Assembly: GCA_050015355.1 (NCBI GenBank)
Contig: JBEKBO010000007.1
Span: 13,356-77,355, forward strand
Origin: CAWBRT01 sp050015355
GTDB lineage: Bacteria; Acidobacteriota; Terriglobia; Terriglobales; Acidobacteriaceae
Length of the DNA: 64,000 nt
Direction of reading: 5' to 3'
Shown here: positions 27,373 through 36,211 of the stretch, one piece after another
Layout of the letters: each line of letters opens with the position of its first letter
Numbering within the stretch: position 1 is the first letter of the stretch
Position numbers and translations under genes: made by a program
Notes under the pieces: model-generated
What the model was told of the DNA's origin: nothing
Seen by the model: the letters and a program-made list of their open reading frames with translations, nothing else
Databases searched by the model: none

Positions 27373-30036
27373 TTACTCGATCTGCCGCTTGAGTTCGTGA
27401 AGCAGGTTCAGGGCCGCGATAGGGGTAATACGATCGAGATCGGATTCGCGCAGCTTCTCAATCACCCCCGAGGACAAGGGCGTGAAGATCGTCAATTGCA
27501 CGGGCGGCGCGCTTTTGCCATCGGCCTTGCCGAGATGCCCGCTGGCCTGGTGTTCCGCCGATTCGTGCTCGGTCAACACCTCGCGGGCGCGGGCGATCAC
27601 CTCCGGGGGCAGTCCGGCGAGCTTGGCAACTTCGATGCCGTAACTCTTGTCGGCCGCACCCGGTTCGACCTTCCGCAGGAAAACGACGTTGCCGCCCGCC
27701 TCCTTCACCGCAACGTGATAGTTTTTGACGCTCTCCAGCAGCGACTCCAACTCGGTCAGCTCATGGTAGTGAGTGGCGAACAGCGTGCGAGCGCGGGTGC
27801 GGGCGTGGAGATACTCAACCACGGCCCAGGCAATCGCCAAGCCATCGTAGGTCGAAGTGCCGCGCCCAACCTCGTCCAGCAGAACCAGCGACCGAGGCGT
27901 TGCCGTGTTCAGGATAGCGGCGGTCTCCGTCATCTCCACCATGAATGTGGAACGGCCGCGAGCGAGATTGTCGCTGGCGCCAATGCGGGTGAAGATCCTG
28001 TCCACCAGGTTGAGCCGTGCACGCGTGGCAGGCACGAACGAGCCCATCTGTGCCAGCAGAATGATCAGCGCTGTCTGCCGCAGATAGGTCGACTTGCCGC
28101 CCATGTTCGGGCCGGTAAGAATGACGACCAGGTGCGAGCCGCCGTTCAAGTAGAGATCGTTGGCAACAAAGCGTTCGTTGCTGCCGGTCAGCTCGGGTTG
28201 CTCGATGACCGGGTGCCTGCCCTCGATAATCTCGAGGTCGCCGCTATCGTCGAACATGGGACGGCAATAGTTCCGCGCTGCCGCCAGCGAAGCCAGCGAG
28301 GAGAGCACATCGACCTCGGCGAGCGCCAGCGCCGTCTGACGTATTCGCTTGGCTTCAGCGGCGATGCTCGACCGCAGCTCGGCAAAGATGCGGCGCTCGA
28401 TTTCGACGATGCGCTCCTGTGCATCCAGTATTTTGGTTTCGTATTCCTTCAACTCCGGGGTGGTGAAGCGTTCGGCGTTAACCAGCGTCTGCTTGCGCTC
28501 GTATTCGGCGGGAACATGGTGCAGGTTGCTCTTGCTGATCTCAATGTAATAACCAAAAACCGAGTTGAAGCGAACCTTGAGCGAGTTGATGCCGGTTCGG
28601 CGGCGTTCGCGATCTTCGATCTGCGCGATGTACTGCTTGCTGTTGCGGTTCAGGTTGCGCAACTCGTCCAGGGTGGAATCCACTCCGGCGGCGATCACTC
28701 CGCCATCGTTCAACAAGATGGGAGGCTCGGGGATGATGGTCGCCTCGATGCGCTCGCGCAGCTCCGTCAATTCATCGATTGCCGCATGCAGCTCGCGCAG
28801 ACGTTGCGCACTGAAGCCGGCAAGGCGGGCGCGCACGCCGGGCACGCGCGCGAGCGACGCGGCCAGGGCAAGCACATCGCGGGGGTTGGCCGCCTCCAGC
28901 GTGACGCGGCTGAGCAGGCGTTCGACATCGAGAATGCCGTCGAGCGAGCGGCGCAGCTCCTCGCGGGCGATGGTGTCGCCGGTGGCGGCTTCCACGGCGT
29001 CGAGACGGAGATTGATTTCAGCGGCGTCGATCGAGGGACGCAGCATCCAGGCGCGGAGCAGGCGCTTGCCCATCGGAGTGACCGTCTTGTCGATGGCGCG
29101 AAGCAGCGTAACGTTATCGCTCGTGCCGCTGAACAGGGGCTCAACCAGTTCGAGATTGCGCACTGTCACCGCGTCCAGAACCAGGCAGCTCTGGCGCTCG
29201 TAAAATCCTATGCGGTCGATGTGGTCGAGAGTGCCGCGTTGCGTGCTGCGAACGTAGTGGAGAATGGCTCCGGCGGCGCAGGCCGCGGCGGGCCGATTGG
29301 CCAGCCCGAAGCCTTCCAGCGAAAGCACTCCGAAGTGGTTTTCCAACTGCGGAATGGCGTAGTCGGGAGCAAAGATCCAGTCTTCCAGCGGCGTTTCGGC
29401 GCAGCCAAAGGCGGCGAAGTCGACGGGCGCAAGTTGCGGCGTGGCGGCCGCGGCGCTTGCACGGCTTCCTGAAGCGCTGGCGAATAGCGGCAGAGAAGAG
29501 GCAAACAGCAACTCCCGCGGACGCAGCGTCTGCATCTCCTCCAGCGTGCGGCGCTCCGCGTCGGGGCCGCGAAACTCTGTGGCGCGAAACTCGCCGGTCG
29601 AAAGATCGAGCGCGGCAAATCCCACACGGTCTTCATGCCGGGCGAGCGCGGTGAGGAAATTGTTCTCGTCCGATCCCATCTGCGCATCGGCGGCGGTGCC
29701 GGGGGTGAGCACGCGCGTGACCTCGCGCCGCACCAGCTTGGTTGCCAGCTTTGGATCTTCCACCTGGTCGCAAATCGCGACCTTGTAGCCCTTGCGGACG
29801 AGCTTGCCAATGTAGCCCTCGGCGGCATGGTAGGGGACGCCGCACATCGGAATAGCGATGCCTTTTTCCTTGTTGCGGGAGGTGAGCGTAATCTGCAACT
29901 CACGCGACGCTACGACCGCGTCGTCGAAGAACAGCTCGTAAAAGTCTCCCACGCGAAAAAACAGCAGCGCGCTGGGGTGCTGTTTCTTGATCGCGGCATG
30001 CTGCCGCATCAGAGGCGTGGAAAGTTCGCTGCTCAT
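27373..30036 (-). CDS. mutS: DNA mismatch repair protein MutS
   Basis: Recognises mispaired bases and recruits MutL. The product is 887 residues from ATG 30036; GTG 30048 is an in-frame alternative. The mismatch-binding domain has LLFFRVGDFYELFFDDA, including the conserved Phe-x-Glu pair, and a PYHAAEGYIGKLV loop. The connector, core lever and clamp are present. The ATPase has Walker A GPNMGGKSTYLRQ near residue 640, then FTRIGASDNLARGRSTFMVEM, LLDEVGRGTSTYDGLAIAWA and ATHYHELTELE. The last 60 residues are a short helical dimerisation tail. It is divergent from the GalT-like gene. Confidence 0.97.
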   Translation of the reverse strand: MSSELSTPLMRQHAAIKKQHPSALLFFRVGDFYELFFDDAVVASRELQITLTSRNKEKGIAIPMCGVPYHAAEGYIGKLVRKGYKVAICDQVEDPKLATKLVRREVTRVLTPGTAADAQMGSDENNFLTALARHEDRVGFAALDLSTGEFRATEFRGPDAERRTLEEMQTLRPRELLFASSLPLFASASGSRASAAAATPQLAPVDFAAFGCAETPLEDWIFAPDYAIPQLENHFGVLSLEGFGLANRPAAACAAGAILHYVRSTQRGTLDHIDRIGFYERQSCLVLDAVTVRNLELVEPLFSGTSDNVTLLRAIDKTVTPMGKRLLRAWMLRPSIDAAEINLRLDAVEAATGDTIAREELRRSLDGILDVERLLSRVTLEAANPRDVLALAASLARVPGVRARLAGFSAQRLRELHAAIDELTELRERIEATIIPEPPILLNDGGVIAAGVDSTLDELRNLNRNSKQYIAQIEDRERRRTGINSLKVRFNSVFGYYIEISKSNLHHVPAEYERKQTLVNAERFTTPELKEYETKILDAQERIVEIERRIFAELRSSIAAEAKRIRQTALALAEVDVLSSLASLAAARNYCRPMFDDSGDLEIIEGRHPVIEQPELTGSNERFVANDLYLNGGSHLVVILTGPNMGGKSTYLRQTALIILLAQMGSFVPATRARLNLVDRIFTRIGASDNLARGRSTFMVEMTETAAILNTATPRSLVLLDEVGRGTSTYDGLAIAWAVVEYLHARTRARTLFATHYHELTELESLLESVKNYHVAVKEAGGNVVFLRKVEPGAADKSYGIEVAKLAGLPPEVIARAREVLTEHESAEHQASGHLGKADGKSAPPVQLTIFTPLSSGVIEKLRESDLDRITPIAALNLLHELKRQIE

Positions 30037-30206
30037 CGGCGGTTTCACCCGTCCAGCGCCACGCTAATCCGTTTGGACGCAGCAGGCGTGAAGGGTCGCT
30101 CCTCATTGGCGGTTCCGACAGGGGGTGCGGTTGAGTATAGCAGAGCTGGCGCGGCGCGGTTGCCGCCGATTTGACGCGGGCTGCCGAACAGTGATTACCT
30201 TAACCT

Positions 30207-31214
30207 GTGGAATTACGGAAAGATCCCATCACTCGGTCGTGGGTCGTTACCGGCGATGACTCGGAAGGTGCGTCGCACCCCGGGCCGCTCTGTCCGTTTT
30301 GTCCGGAATCGCCTGAACAACCCCAGGTTGTCTCTTCCATGGCTTCGGCCACGGGCGGCACGTGGTCGGCCCGTGCCGTCGTCCACCCGTCTCCGATCTA
30401 CCACGTTGAAGGCGACCCCGGACGGCGGGGAAACGGGCTCTATGACACGATGAAGTCGGTCGGAGCCCACGAGGTGATCGTCGAGAACGCGCGCCACGAC
30501 CGGCAACTGTGGATCGCCAGCGAAGAGGAAGTCCAGCAGTTCCTGCTGCTGTGCGCGCATCGCATTCAGGACCTGAAGAACGATCACCGCTTCAAGTACG
30601 TGACCGTATTCAAGGATTTCGGAGCGCTCGCCGGGCAGGAGTTCGATCATCCGACGTCGCAAATCGTGGCGACCACCTTCGTGCCGCGCAGAGTGTTGTA
30701 CGAGCTGCGCTCCGCTCGCGAGCACTACGCGCATAAGGAGCGCTGTGTGTTTTGCGACATCCTGTCACAGGAATTGCAGCAGAAGAAAAGGATTATCGAA
30801 GTACAAGGCGATTACGTCGCTTGCTGTCCATACGCTTCCCGGGTTCCGTTTGAGACCTGGATCATCCCGCAGTCGCATGAGGCGCATTTCGAACGTAGCG
30901 GCTTAGCGCGCCCGGGTGCGCTACGGGATTGCACCGCGCTGCTGAAGCGCACCATCAACCGCATACGCTCGATTACCGACAGCTTTCATCTCGTGCTGCA
31001 TACCTCGCCGAACACCATGCATCGCTCGCAGGTTCTGAATTATTGGCGCACCATCGACGACGACTACCACTGGCACATAGAAATCATGCCGATCCTGCAG
31101 CGCAAGGAGAAGTCGTACAACTTCAAGGAAGTGTACTTTTCCTCGGTGACTCCGGAGACTGCGGCTATGCGGCTGAGGGAAGCTCCGACAGAATTTGGTG
31201 GAACGAGCTTTTAG
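30207..31214 (+). CDS. GalT-like nucleotidyltransferase with altered active-site motif
   Basis: HIT-superfamily protein of 335 residues related to galactose-1-phosphate uridylyltransferase. It begins ELRKDPITRSWVV, and carries a zinc pair C29-PF-C32 and a second CVFC pair near 180-183. The usual nucleophile motif HPHxQ is present as H148-P-T-S-Q, so the His that carries the nucleotide in GalT is Thr here. The second-half metal site reads H288-W-H290-I-E. The start is GTG 30207. It may have another activity, such as a phosphorylase or a different transferase, or be a non-catalytic relative. No galactose genes adjoin. Divergent from mutS. Confidence 0.8.
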   Translation: MELRKDPITRSWVVTGDDSEGASHPGPLCPFCPESPEQPQVVSSMASATGGTWSARAVVHPSPIYHVEGDPGRRGNGLYDTMKSVGAHEVIVENARHDRQLWIASEEEVQQFLLLCAHRIQDLKNDHRFKYVTVFKDFGALAGQEFDHPTSQIVATTFVPRRVLYELRSAREHYAHKERCVFCDILSQELQQKKRIIEVQGDYVACCPYASRVPFETWIIPQSHEAHFERSGLARPGALRDCTALLKRTINRIRSITDSFHLVLHTSPNTMHRSQVLNYWRTIDDDYHWHIEIMPILQRKEKSYNFKEVYFSSVTPETAAMRLREAPTEFGGTSF

Positions 31215-31247
31215 ACCGGATTCGCGCTTGAGCGCAACTAGGTATGA

Positions 31248-31399
31248 TGTATCCCAACCAAGTGCTGTCATGGCGAGCGAAGTCGAGCCACCTTCTGTCT
31301 TCAATCTCCAGACAAAAGGTTCCTCCACTTCGCCGCGCATTGCGCGGCTCCGGTCGGAATGACGTTCTCCAATTTTTTGATCCGGATACATCAATTCCG
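31248..31399. repeat. LIR6: inverted repeat, matches LIR10
   Basis: The core is 31266-31364 (TGTCATGGCGAGCGAAG to TCCGGTCGGAATGAC). The outer parts GTATCCCAACCAAGTGC and TTTTTTGATCCGGATAC also occur, inverted, around LIR10. The ends GTATCC and GGATAC are complementary. It occupies the space after the GalT-like gene. Confidence 0.88.
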
Positions 31400-31548
31400 G
31401 ATTCGCGCTAGCCCGGCAGCCCTGGCGCTGACTCCCAGCGGCGCCTTTGTATTGTGAGAAAGAAAGTATTCTCGGAAAAGAACGTCCGTGCGGCTGGCCG
31501 TGGCAGCCACTTGCGGCAAGTGCCATGGCAGGGCCATGAGGATGCAGC

Positions 31549-31901
31549 TTGACGGTTCGCCGACTGAAGACATACGCCTCCGACACCGGACGCGTGTACG
31601 ACTACTATTTTGTGGAAAGGCGGCCTGCGCTCGCGTCCTTTGGGGCGGCAATTGAGTATGTGTACGAGGTCTCCAGCGACCGCCATTTCTTTTTTGCGGT
31701 CAGCATCTTCGTGCTGGATGAGGCGGTAGCGGACTGGGCTGCGCGTCACGGGCGCGCGCTCGACGACAACGAACGCTATGCCGCGGCCAAGCTGGCACTG
31801 CAACGGCTTTTGACGAAATTGAAGACATGCACCAGTCTGGCCGCCAACTGCAAGTTGGTCCGGAGAAGCTGGAGGAGCTGCTGGCGCCGCTGGATCTATA
31901 G
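31549..31901 (+). pseudogene. Small unknown protein interrupted by a single-base frameshift
   Basis: Not recognised. It starts at TTG 31549 with GAGG upstream and gives a coherent N-terminal region (YDYYFVERRPAL, AIEYVYEVSSDRHFFFAVSIFVLDEA). After codon 87, at CTTTTG near 31807, the frame turns into an Arg/Cys/Trp-rich tail that runs to 31983. In the -1 frame the reading continues FDEIEDMHQ...EKLEELLAPLDL and ends at TAG 31901, an acidic helix that fits better. Adding one T to the T4 run would restore a protein of about 117 residues. It may be a damaged gene or a sequence error. Confidence 0.6.
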
Positions 31902-32014
31902 TTTCGTTCCCCCGGGCGGCGATTTCAGCCCGGAACTTGGGCGCTCCGCGCTGCTTTGTGATAAACATCACAGGGCGATGTGACTCTTTCCCTACGACTG
32001 CCATTGCTGGTTTG

Positions 32015-32020
32015 TATAAT
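32015..32020 (+). promoter_or_regulatory. -10 box TATAAT before the haem operon
   Basis: A perfect TATAAT, preceded by TTTG, lies 58 bases before the hemX start. No good -35 is seen at normal spacing. A leader of about 50 bases would result. Confidence 0.45.
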
Positions 32021-32077
32021 CAAGCTTGATTCGGTCCGGCGCGGGCGCCTGCCAACCGCGGGCCGGAGCTGGGAAAT

Positions 32078-32893
32078 ATGCCTCTTCTGTGGTTGCGAGT
32101 TGCGACGGTTTTATATGGCTTGGGGTTGGTGTACGCCCTGCTCCTGCTCGCTCAAAAGGGCGAGAAGTTCGGTAGAATCGCCGTCCCTGCCGCGTTTTTG
32201 GGCTTGGTGTTTCATTTCGTTTCGCTGGTCGAATCGGCGCTCCTGAACGGTTACCTGGATCTGCTGACCATCCGTCACGCGGAATCCGACTTGGCGCTGC
32301 TGGTGATGGGGCTGTTCGTCTTCCTTTACCTGCGTTTTCGGAGTGCGGCCGCGGGACTGTTTATTTTTCCAGTGGCGTTTCTGCTGACGTTCGGATCGGC
32401 CCTGAATCTGCGTCCGCCTGAATTCTCCTCTCCCGTCACGCGCAGCGGCTGGATCATGGTGCACGTTTCCATGCTGCTGATCGGCTATGCCGCGCTTTTC
32501 CTGAGCTTTCTTTCCAGCCTGCTTTACCTGGTGCAGGCGCGCAGCCTCAAGTCGAAGCAACCTTCGCGGCTCATCAGCCGGTTGCCGGCCTTGCAGGTGC
32601 TGGACGAACTCGGATATAAGTCGCTGCTGCTTGGCTTTCCCTTCATGACCATTGGGCTGGTCATCGGTTCGGTGGTCGCGCACGAAAGATTTGGAGCGCG
32701 ATACTTTGCCGATCCCAAGGTAGTGCTCTCGCTTGTGACCTGGGGCGTGTACATGCTGCTGATTTACACGCGCTGGAGTTCGGGCTGGCGCGGACGCAAG
32801 GCCGCTTACCTTGCGACCTTCGCATTTGCCGCGGCGGTCTGCGCCTGGGCCGCGAATTACCTGAGCAGAGTTCACCGGTTTATCGCTCCATGA
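32078..32893 (+). CDS. hemX: HemX-like / CcsA-family membrane protein
   Basis: Integral membrane protein of 271 residues with about eight hydrophobic helices. It belongs to the cytochrome c assembly (CcsA/CcmC) superfamily. The motif-like stretch SGWIMVHVSMLLIGYAALFLSF and conserved histidines (FHFVSLVES, WIMVHVS, VVAHERFG) are typical. Members in front of hemA are called HemX and have been linked to control of glutamyl-tRNA reductase levels. The stop overlaps the hemA start by four bases (ATGA). The lack of a WWD haem-handling motif favours HemX over a true haem lyase. Confidence 0.88.
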   Translation: MPLLWLRVATVLYGLGLVYALLLLAQKGEKFGRIAVPAAFLGLVFHFVSLVESALLNGYLDLLTIRHAESDLALLVMGLFVFLYLRFRSAAAGLFIFPVAFLLTFGSALNLRPPEFSSPVTRSGWIMVHVSMLLIGYAALFLSFLSSLLYLVQARSLKSKQPSRLISRLPALQVLDELGYKSLLLGFPFMTIGLVIGSVVAHERFGARYFADPKVVLSLVTWGVYMLLIYTRWSSGWRGRKAAYLATFAFAAAVCAWAANYLSRVHRFIAP

Positions 32894-34245
32894 ACATTTT
32901 CCTCATCGGCGTGAATCACAAGACGGCTCCGGTCGAGGTGCGCGAGCGCTTCGCCATTCCGGAGGCGCGTCTGCCCGAGGCCGTTCGCCAATTGGCGACC
33001 CACAAGGGCGTGGATGAGGCAATGATCGTCTCCACCTGCAACCGGGTGGAAATGATAGCCAAAAGCGTCAACGGGGCTTGCGACCTCATGGGATTCGTGC
33101 GGGAATTCTACCGGCTGGAACCGGACGAGTACGCGAAGTATCTCTACCAGTACGAGCAGCGCGAGGCGGTCCGTCATGTTTTCCGGGTGGCTTCGAGTTT
33201 GGACTCGATGGTCGTTGGGGAACCGCAGATTCTCGGCCAGGTGAAGGAGGCTTACGCGGTGGCTCGGGCCGTCGGAGCCATTCAGTCGCACCTGGACGCG
33301 CTGTTGACCCGGGCGTTCGCCGTGGCCAAGCGGATTCGCAACGAGACGGCGATCGCCAGTTCATCGGTTTCCGTCGCCTCCGTGGCGGTGGAGCTGGCGG
33401 AAAAGATATTTGGCAGCCTCGAGGGCAAGGCCGTCTACCTGGTGGGCGCGGGCAAGATGCAGGAACTGGCGGCACGCCACCTGATCGCGCACGGAGCAGG
33501 CAGGATTTACGTCAGCAACCGCACCTATGAGCGCGCGGCGGCATTGGCGAAGAAGTTCAATGGCGAAGCGATTCCGTTCGAAAAGCTTTACGATGCAGTC
33601 GACCGCGCCGATATCGTTATCAGTTCGACGGGTGCGCCCCACTCCATTTTCGAGAAGCATCACGGCGAGAAGTTTCTGCTGCGGCGCAGAAACCGTCCGA
33701 TGTTCTTTATCGACATCGCGGTGCCGCGCGACGTCGACCCCGCCCTGAACGACCTGGACGGCATCTTCGTTTACGACATTGATGATCTTCAACAGGTGGT
33801 GCAGTCGCACCTTGGCGATCGCAAGCGCGAGGCCGCCAAGGCGGAGGAACTGGTCGAGCAGGAAGTCGAAAAGTTCGTGTCGCGCCTGCAAACGCTCGAC
33901 GTGGTGCCGACCATCGTGTCTCTCCAGGAGCACCTGGAAACCGTGCGCCAGGCCGAGATCGACCGGGTCCGCAGCCGCCTGGGAGCGCTCAGCCCCGAGC
34001 AGGAGATAGCGGTCGAGGCTCTGACTCGCGGTATCATCAACAAGATCATGCACACGCCGATTACTACCCTGAAGAGCGCGGCCCGCGATCCCGAGGCGAC
34101 AACCGTGATCGATCTGGTGCGCCGCCTTTTCAATTTGCGCGGCGAGCAACAGAAGCTGGGGTCCCCGGCAGGCGCCGTTGTTTCGCCTGTTGGGGCAGAC
34201 GAGGCCGATGCCGCTTCCGGCGACGGCTCCGACCGGCAGGCTTGA
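32890..34245 (+). CDS. hemA: Glutamyl-tRNA reductase with a repeat-derived C-terminal insert
   Basis: Reduces glutamyl-tRNA to glutamate-1-semialdehyde, the first step of C5 tetrapyrrole synthesis. The 451-residue product has GVNHKTAPVEVRE at the N-terminus, the catalytic C50 in STCNRVE, GEPQILGQVKEAY, the NADPH fold around VYLVGAGKMQELAARHL, and the C-terminal dimerisation helices (PITTLKSAARD). After the end of the conserved part, residues about 423-436 (GSPAGAVVSPVGAD) are encoded by a VSP-A palindrome, so the tail has grown by repeat insertion. It overlaps hemX by four bases and is followed by hemC 16 bases on. Confidence 0.96.
   Translation: MNIFLIGVNHKTAPVEVRERFAIPEARLPEAVRQLATHKGVDEAMIVSTCNRVEMIAKSVNGACDLMGFVREFYRLEPDEYAKYLYQYEQREAVRHVFRVASSLDSMVVGEPQILGQVKEAYAVARAVGAIQSHLDALLTRAFAVAKRIRNETAIASSSVSVASVAVELAEKIFGSLEGKAVYLVGAGKMQELAARHLIAHGAGRIYVSNRTYERAAALAKKFNGEAIPFEKLYDAVDRADIVISSTGAPHSIFEKHHGEKFLLRRRNRPMFFIDIAVPRDVDPALNDLDGIFVYDIDDLQQVVQSHLGDRKREAAKAEELVEQEVEKFVSRLQTLDVVPTIVSLQEHLETVRQAEIDRVRSRLGALSPEQEIAVEALTRGIINKIMHTPITTLKSAARDPEATTVIDLVRRLFNLRGEQQKLGSPAGAVVSPVGADEADAASGDGSDRQA
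34158..34195 (+). repeat. VSP-A hairpin copy inside hemA
   Basis: GGGGTCCCCGGCAGGCG, loop CCGTTGTTT, CGCCTGTTGGGGC. CAGGCG pairs with CGCCTG inside the fixed CCCC/GGGG ends. It is read in frame near the end of hemA. Confidence 0.82.
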
Positions 34246-34261
34246 AAGGAACGCTTTTCGA

Positions 34262-35197
34262 ATGGCCCTTCTTCGCATTGGCTCCCGCGGATCACAATTA
34301 GCTCTCTGGCAGGCCAATCACATTGCCGCCTTGCTCCGCGAACGGGGTCACCAGACAGAACTGGAAATCATCAAGACGACCGGCGACAAGATCACCGACG
34401 TGGCGCTGGCCAAGGTCGGCACCAAGGGCATGTTCACGAAAGAAATAGAAGACGCCCTGGCGGAAGGCCGCATCGACCTTGCCGTCCACAGCCTGAAGGA
34501 CTTGCCCACGGAGCTTGCACCGCAATTTGAAGTTGCGGCCGTCACGGAACGGGAGAATCCGCGCGACGTATTGCTATCGGTAAAGTATTCGGGCATTGCA
34601 GATTTGCCGAAGGGCGCGAAGGTTGGCACCAGCAGCCTTCGCCGGCAGGCGCAACTGAAGCAGCAGCGGCCGGACCTGGAGATATTTCCGCTGCGTGGCA
34701 ACGTGGACACTCGCGTCCGCAAGCTGGAAGAGGGCGAATACGACGCCATTATTCTGGCCGCGGCGGGGCTGAACCGTCTGGGCAAAACAGAATTCGTCAA
34801 GCAGGCGCTGGATGCGGATGTGATGTGTCCCGCGGCGGGGCAGGGAGCGCTCGGCATCGAAATCCGTCGCGGCGACAGCGTCATCGGCGAGCACTTGAAA
34901 TTTCTCGACAGCGAGGCCTCTCGCGCCGCCACCAGTTGCGAACGCGCGCTGCTCAACCAGTTGGGCGGCGGTTGCCAGGTGCCCATAGGCGCCTTCGCCG
35001 AGATGAAAGATGGAACGCTCACGCTGATTGCCGTTTGCGCCAAGCCCGACGGAAGCAAGGTGCTGCGCGAAGTGCAGACCGGAAGCGATCCGCTGGAGTT
35101 GGGCACAAGGACCGGCCTGCTGCTGTTGCGCAACGGCGGAGAAGAAATCCTAAAAGAGGTTTACAGTTCGGCCGCGGCGGCGCCGCAACAGCCATAG
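34262..35197 (+). CDS. hemC: Porphobilinogen deaminase (hydroxymethylbilane synthase)
   Basis: Joins four porphobilinogens into hydroxymethylbilane. The 311-residue product begins at ATG 34262 (MALLRIGSRGSQLALWQA), with AAGGA upstream; the frame is open back into hemA but without homology. It shows FTKEIEDALAEGRIDLAVHSLKDLPTE in two adjoining stretches, GTSSLRRQAQL, LRGNVDTRVRKL, and the dipyrromethane cofactor cysteine C238 in LGGGCQVPIGAF. Length and motifs are complete. It precedes hemD by five bases. Confidence 0.97.
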   Translation: MALLRIGSRGSQLALWQANHIAALLRERGHQTELEIIKTTGDKITDVALAKVGTKGMFTKEIEDALAEGRIDLAVHSLKDLPTELAPQFEVAAVTERENPRDVLLSVKYSGIADLPKGAKVGTSSLRRQAQLKQQRPDLEIFPLRGNVDTRVRKLEEGEYDAIILAAAGLNRLGKTEFVKQALDADVMCPAAGQGALGIEIRRGDSVIGEHLKFLDSEASRAATSCERALLNQLGGGCQVPIGAFAEMKDGTLTLIAVCAKPDGSKVLREVQTGSDPLELGTRTGLLLLRNGGEEILKEVYSSAAAAPQQP

Positions 35198-35202
35198 CCC
35201 TG

Positions 35203-36036
35203 ATGGGGAACCCCGAAGCACAAGTTGGCGCGAATGATCTGCCATTGGCGGGCTGGCGGATTATTGTTTCGCGGGCGAAGAAACAGGCCAGTGTGCTGGC
35301 GGAAGGGCTGCGCGCGCAGGGTGCCTGCGTTCTGGAAATCCCGTTCATCGAGATTCGTCCTCCGCGCTCGTCGAAGATGATGGACGATGCCCTGCGCCTG
35401 ATCTCCGAATACGAATGGCTCATCCTGACCAGCGTCAACGGCGTCGAGGCGCTGTTTGCGCGGATGCGGATGTTGTCCATTCCTCCGTCCGCGCTGGCCC
35501 ACTTGAAATTTGCCGCCATCGGTCCCGCGACCAGGGCAGCCATCGAGCGGCAGGGATTCGCGGTCGAAATCACGCCCCAACAGTACATCGCGGAGGCCGT
35601 AGTCGAAGCCCTTGCCGATCAGGTGCGCGGAAAACGCGTGCTGCTCTGGCGGGCCAAAATTGCGCGCGATGTGATTCCGCGCGAGTTGCGCAAGCTGGGC
35701 GCTCATCTGGATGTGGTTGAGGCTTATCAGACGGTGACGCCCAAGTCCTCGCGCGACCAGTTGCGCGCCGCCCTCAGAAGCAGCGTGGAGCGGCCCGACG
35801 CGATCACCTTCACCAGCTCTTCCACCGTCCGCAATTATGTAAGCCTGCTGGCGATTCGCTCCGGCAAATCGAAGCTGCTCTCCGGCGTGCTCAATATATC
35901 CATTGGGCCGGTAACATCGGCAACCCTGCGCGAATACGACCTCAACGTGGACGTACAGGCGGAGCAATACACCATTCCAGGTTTGATCGAGGCGCTGGTG
36001 CGCAGAGCAGGGCAGGGAAAGCGCCGCTCATCCTGA
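35203..36036 (+). CDS. hemD: Uroporphyrinogen-III synthase
   Basis: Cyclises hydroxymethylbilane to uroporphyrinogen III. The 277-residue product starts at ATG 35203, five bases after the hemC stop. HemD sequences diverge strongly. The call rests on position and on LAGWRIIVSRAKKQASVLAEGL at the N-terminus, LILTSVNGVEALF, FAAIGPATRAAIERQGF, LLWRAKIARDVIPREL, ITFTSSSTVRNYVSLL and ISIGPVTSATLREYDL, all of which match the two-lobed HemD fold. It closes the hemX-hemA-hemC-hemD unit. Confidence 0.94.
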   Translation: MGNPEAQVGANDLPLAGWRIIVSRAKKQASVLAEGLRAQGACVLEIPFIEIRPPRSSKMMDDALRLISEYEWLILTSVNGVEALFARMRMLSIPPSALAHLKFAAIGPATRAAIERQGFAVEITPQQYIAEAVVEALADQVRGKRVLLWRAKIARDVIPRELRKLGAHLDVVEAYQTVTPKSSRDQLRAALRSSVERPDAITFTSSSTVRNYVSLLAIRSGKSKLLSGVLNISIGPVTSATLREYDLNVDVQAEQYTIPGLIEALVRRAGQGKRRSS

Positions 36037-36076
36037 GCGGAGCCGAATATCGAACCATCCCCACCTCTCGCACTAG

Positions 36077-36204
36077 AACCGGTTGCATAAATATTCTTTT
36101 GAAGGGGCGCGGCTTCAGCCACGCCGTCCAAAGCCAGTAATGGCTCGGGCTTTAGCCCCTGAGGAAATTGCCGTTTCTTCCAAACCACATTTGTGCAACC
36201 AGTT
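36077..36204. repeat. Inverted repeat with GGTTGCATAAAT ends
   Basis: Left end ACCGGTTGCATAAAT and right end ATTTGTGCAACC are complementary. The middle pairs GGGGCGCGGCTTCAGCC with GGCTTTAGCCCC. It is a single copy in this window and stands directly beside LIR7 after hemD. Confidence 0.8.
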
Positions 36205-36211
36205 TAAGACC

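Noticed and set aside
27337..29472. Open frame of 711 codons on the plus strand across mutS; similar long frames lie opposite pgk (8454-9629) and the MTHFR fusion (47873-49330).
   Set aside because: All are antisense to strongly conserved genes and arise from GC-rich third positions.
31800..31820. Programmed -1 frameshifting at CTTTTG.
   Set aside because: The bases do not form a slippery heptamer, since the P-site tRNA would have to re-pair with GCT. A lost base is simpler.
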